A DNA stretch of 64,000 nucleotides from Sporosarcina ureae DSM 2281. Its GTDB lineage: Bacteria; Bacillota; Bacilli; Bacillales_A; Planococcaceae. Under the pieces are notes generated by a model. The model saw only the letters and a list, made by a program, of their open reading frames with translations, made no database searches and was not told the origin of the DNA. This document shows positions 63,123 through 64,000 of the stretch, piece after piece; position 1 is the first letter of the stretch, and the number at the start of each line of letters is the position of its first letter. The stretch is from assembly GCF_000425545.1 (NCBI RefSeq), contig NZ_AUDQ01000005.1, positions 1-64,000 of the forward strand, read 5' to 3'. Position numbers and translations under genes: made by a program.

Positions 63123-64000
63123 AGAAAATCCCTCCTAATACTGTGCCTAGTGACCAGAAAGTCCAAGACACGACTTGCATTTGGTACGTAGCGGAATGAA
63201 TATGATCTTTATTCGCAATGACTGTTGGACCAAGTACCGCTCGTTCCGATACTACTCCCCGATATGTACTGCTGCCGCCTAACTGGATATTAAGTTGCCA
63301 TGCAGTTGCTGCTTCGAGATAGCCGCTATTCGGGCTCATATGCTTTTTGGCATCGCCTAACCAGCCGCTAATCCGCTTTTTTAATGAATGTCCACCTTCA
63401 TTCGGAGTGAACAATAGAATGAGCAATCCTGTAATTCTTGATGGTATCCAGTTAAAGAGATCATCCATACGAGCCGAAACTTTTCCGAATTCACGATAAC
63501 GCTCATCTTTGTATCCGACCATAGAATCGAGTGTATTGACCGCTTTATACAACCACAAACCCGGTGCCCCGAGCAAGAATGCCCAAAATAATGGAGCTGT
63601 GATGCCGTCAGACGTATTTTCTGAAACCGTTTCAATCGTAGCGCGGGATATCGCACTTTCATCGAGCTTCTTCGTATCTCTGCCGACAATCCAACTTAGT
63701 TTCTCACGCGCTTCGTTCATGTCTCCTGACTTCAATGGATCATAGACTAACAAAGCCGCATCACGCAAACTCTTTTGCGCAAGTCCCGCCGCAATGAGTA
63801 GCGCTTCGATCGCGATGCCCGCTACTAGATGCAGACGATACGCGATACTAACGAGCCAGATGACGAGAAAAAACGTCGTCATGCAAATAACTACCCATAA
63901 AATCGCACCTTTTACTGTCCGCATACGGCCTTTATTCATTAGCTTCGTCAACTTACTAATCGTCGTACCTAGCCATTTGACTGGATGGGGCCAGTTAGGC
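63109..64000 (-). CDS. cbiB: Adenosylcobinamide-phosphate synthase CbiB (5' end outside window)
   Basis: Attaches aminopropanol (phosphate) to adenosylcobyric acid. A membrane protein of four to five helices; in this window 297 codons are visible, reading on without stop to the last base. The first visible residues PNWPHPVKWLG match the conserved CbiB start (W-P-HPV), so the true start lies a few codons beyond 64000; a TTG at 63951 would cut off this motif and is rejected. RATIETVSENTSDGITAPLFWAFLLG and GWLGDAKKHMSPNSGYLEAATA are family motifs. Upstream control is outside the window. Confidence 0.93.
   Translation of the reverse strand, partial: PNWPHPVKWLGTTISKLTKLMNKGRMRTVKGAILWVVICMTTFFLVIWLVSIAYRLHLVAGIAIEALLIAAGLAQKSLRDAALLVYDPLKSGDMNEAREKLSWIVGRDTKKLDESAISRATIETVSENTSDGITAPLFWAFLLGAPGLWLYKAVNTLDSMVGYKDERYREFGKVSARMDDLFNWIPSRITGLLILLFTPNEGGHSLKKRISGWLGDAKKHMSPNSGYLEAATAWQLNIQLGGSSTYRGVVSERAVLGPTVIANKDHIHSATYQMQVVSWTFWSLGTVLGGIFYAIA

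Noticed and set aside
63109..63951. cbiB starting at the TTG at 63951
   Set aside because: The frame continues upstream through the conserved WPHPV motif to the window edge, so the true start is outside.

Overview
The window looks like a chromosomal segment of a spore-forming member of the Planococcaceae, most likely Sporosarcina or a close relative. It has the Bacillales gene order around murA-spoIID-spoIIQ-spoIIID-mbl-flhO-flhP-fabZ, the atp operon, upp-glyA-rpiB-ywlE-ywlC-spoIIR-prmC-prfA-tdk-rpmE-rho-glpX-murAB-fbaA-spo0F-pyrG-rpoE, and the sporulation genes spoIIID, spoIIQ, spoIID, spoIIR and spo0F. Almost every gene is on the minus strand, so transcription runs from high to low coordinates. 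No rRNA, tRNA, prophage, transposase or CRISPR array was seen.

Layout. 0.6-5.5 kb: a small lipoprotein, fabZ, an EpuA-type membrane protein, flhP, flhO and mbl. 5.6-8.7 kb: glpK, a large repeat array and spoIIID; glpK and the array split the usual spoIIID-mbl neighbourhood. 8.8-19.6 kb: spoIIQ, spoIID, murA, a DUF1146 gene and the complete F1Fo ATP synthase operon. 20.5-26.2 kb: wecB-upp, an array, glyA-ywlG-rpiB. 26.8-33.5 kb: a chemoreceptor overlapping ywlE, mntP, ywlC, spoIIR, prmC-prfA, tdk. 34.1-44.4 kb: rpmE, rho, glpX, murAB, transaldolase, fbaA, spo0F, a divergent DUF2529 gene, pyrG and rpoE. 45.3-56.3 kb: a beta-oxidation/acyl-CoA operon (fadF, thiolase, 3-hydroxyacyl-CoA dehydrogenase, two acyl-CoA dehydrogenases, a TetR regulator, icmF). 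56.7-57.9 kb: a plus-strand iron alcohol dehydrogenase. 58.4-64 kb: late cobalamin genes ending in cbiB, which runs off the window. The cob genes and their PduO-type adenosyltransferase can supply the adenosylcobalamin that IcmF needs.

The most unusual content is non-coding. Five arrays (about 1-591, 7233-8262, 22445-23868, 33613-34037, 57946-58370) carry the pentamer GAGCG once every 21 bp, exactly two helical turns. Each array has its own locally homogenised filler sequence; only the pentamer and the spacing are shared. Every array lies directly behind the intrinsic terminator of a minus-strand gene. Two of them also share a 212-bp higher-order unit punctuated by a CTAAGC-N12-GCTTAG hairpin. 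A second family, about 140 bp long and palindromic with compensatory changes in its two arms, occurs at 20.1, 20.4, 41.6, 44.6, 44.9, 45.1 and 50.5 kb.

Readable regulation includes a pyrG promoter with a GGG start and attenuator, a TGAATGA-TCATTCA operator between the -35 and -10 of the fadF operon plus a cre-like site behind it, a cre-like site in the alcohol dehydrogenase promoter, a perfect 11-bp inverted repeat on the rpmE -35, and a hairpin that holds the mntP ribosome-binding site. Two genes look altered: an acyl-CoA dehydrogenase lacking about 14 residues of its FAD signature, and a CobQ-like protein without its amidotransferase half.
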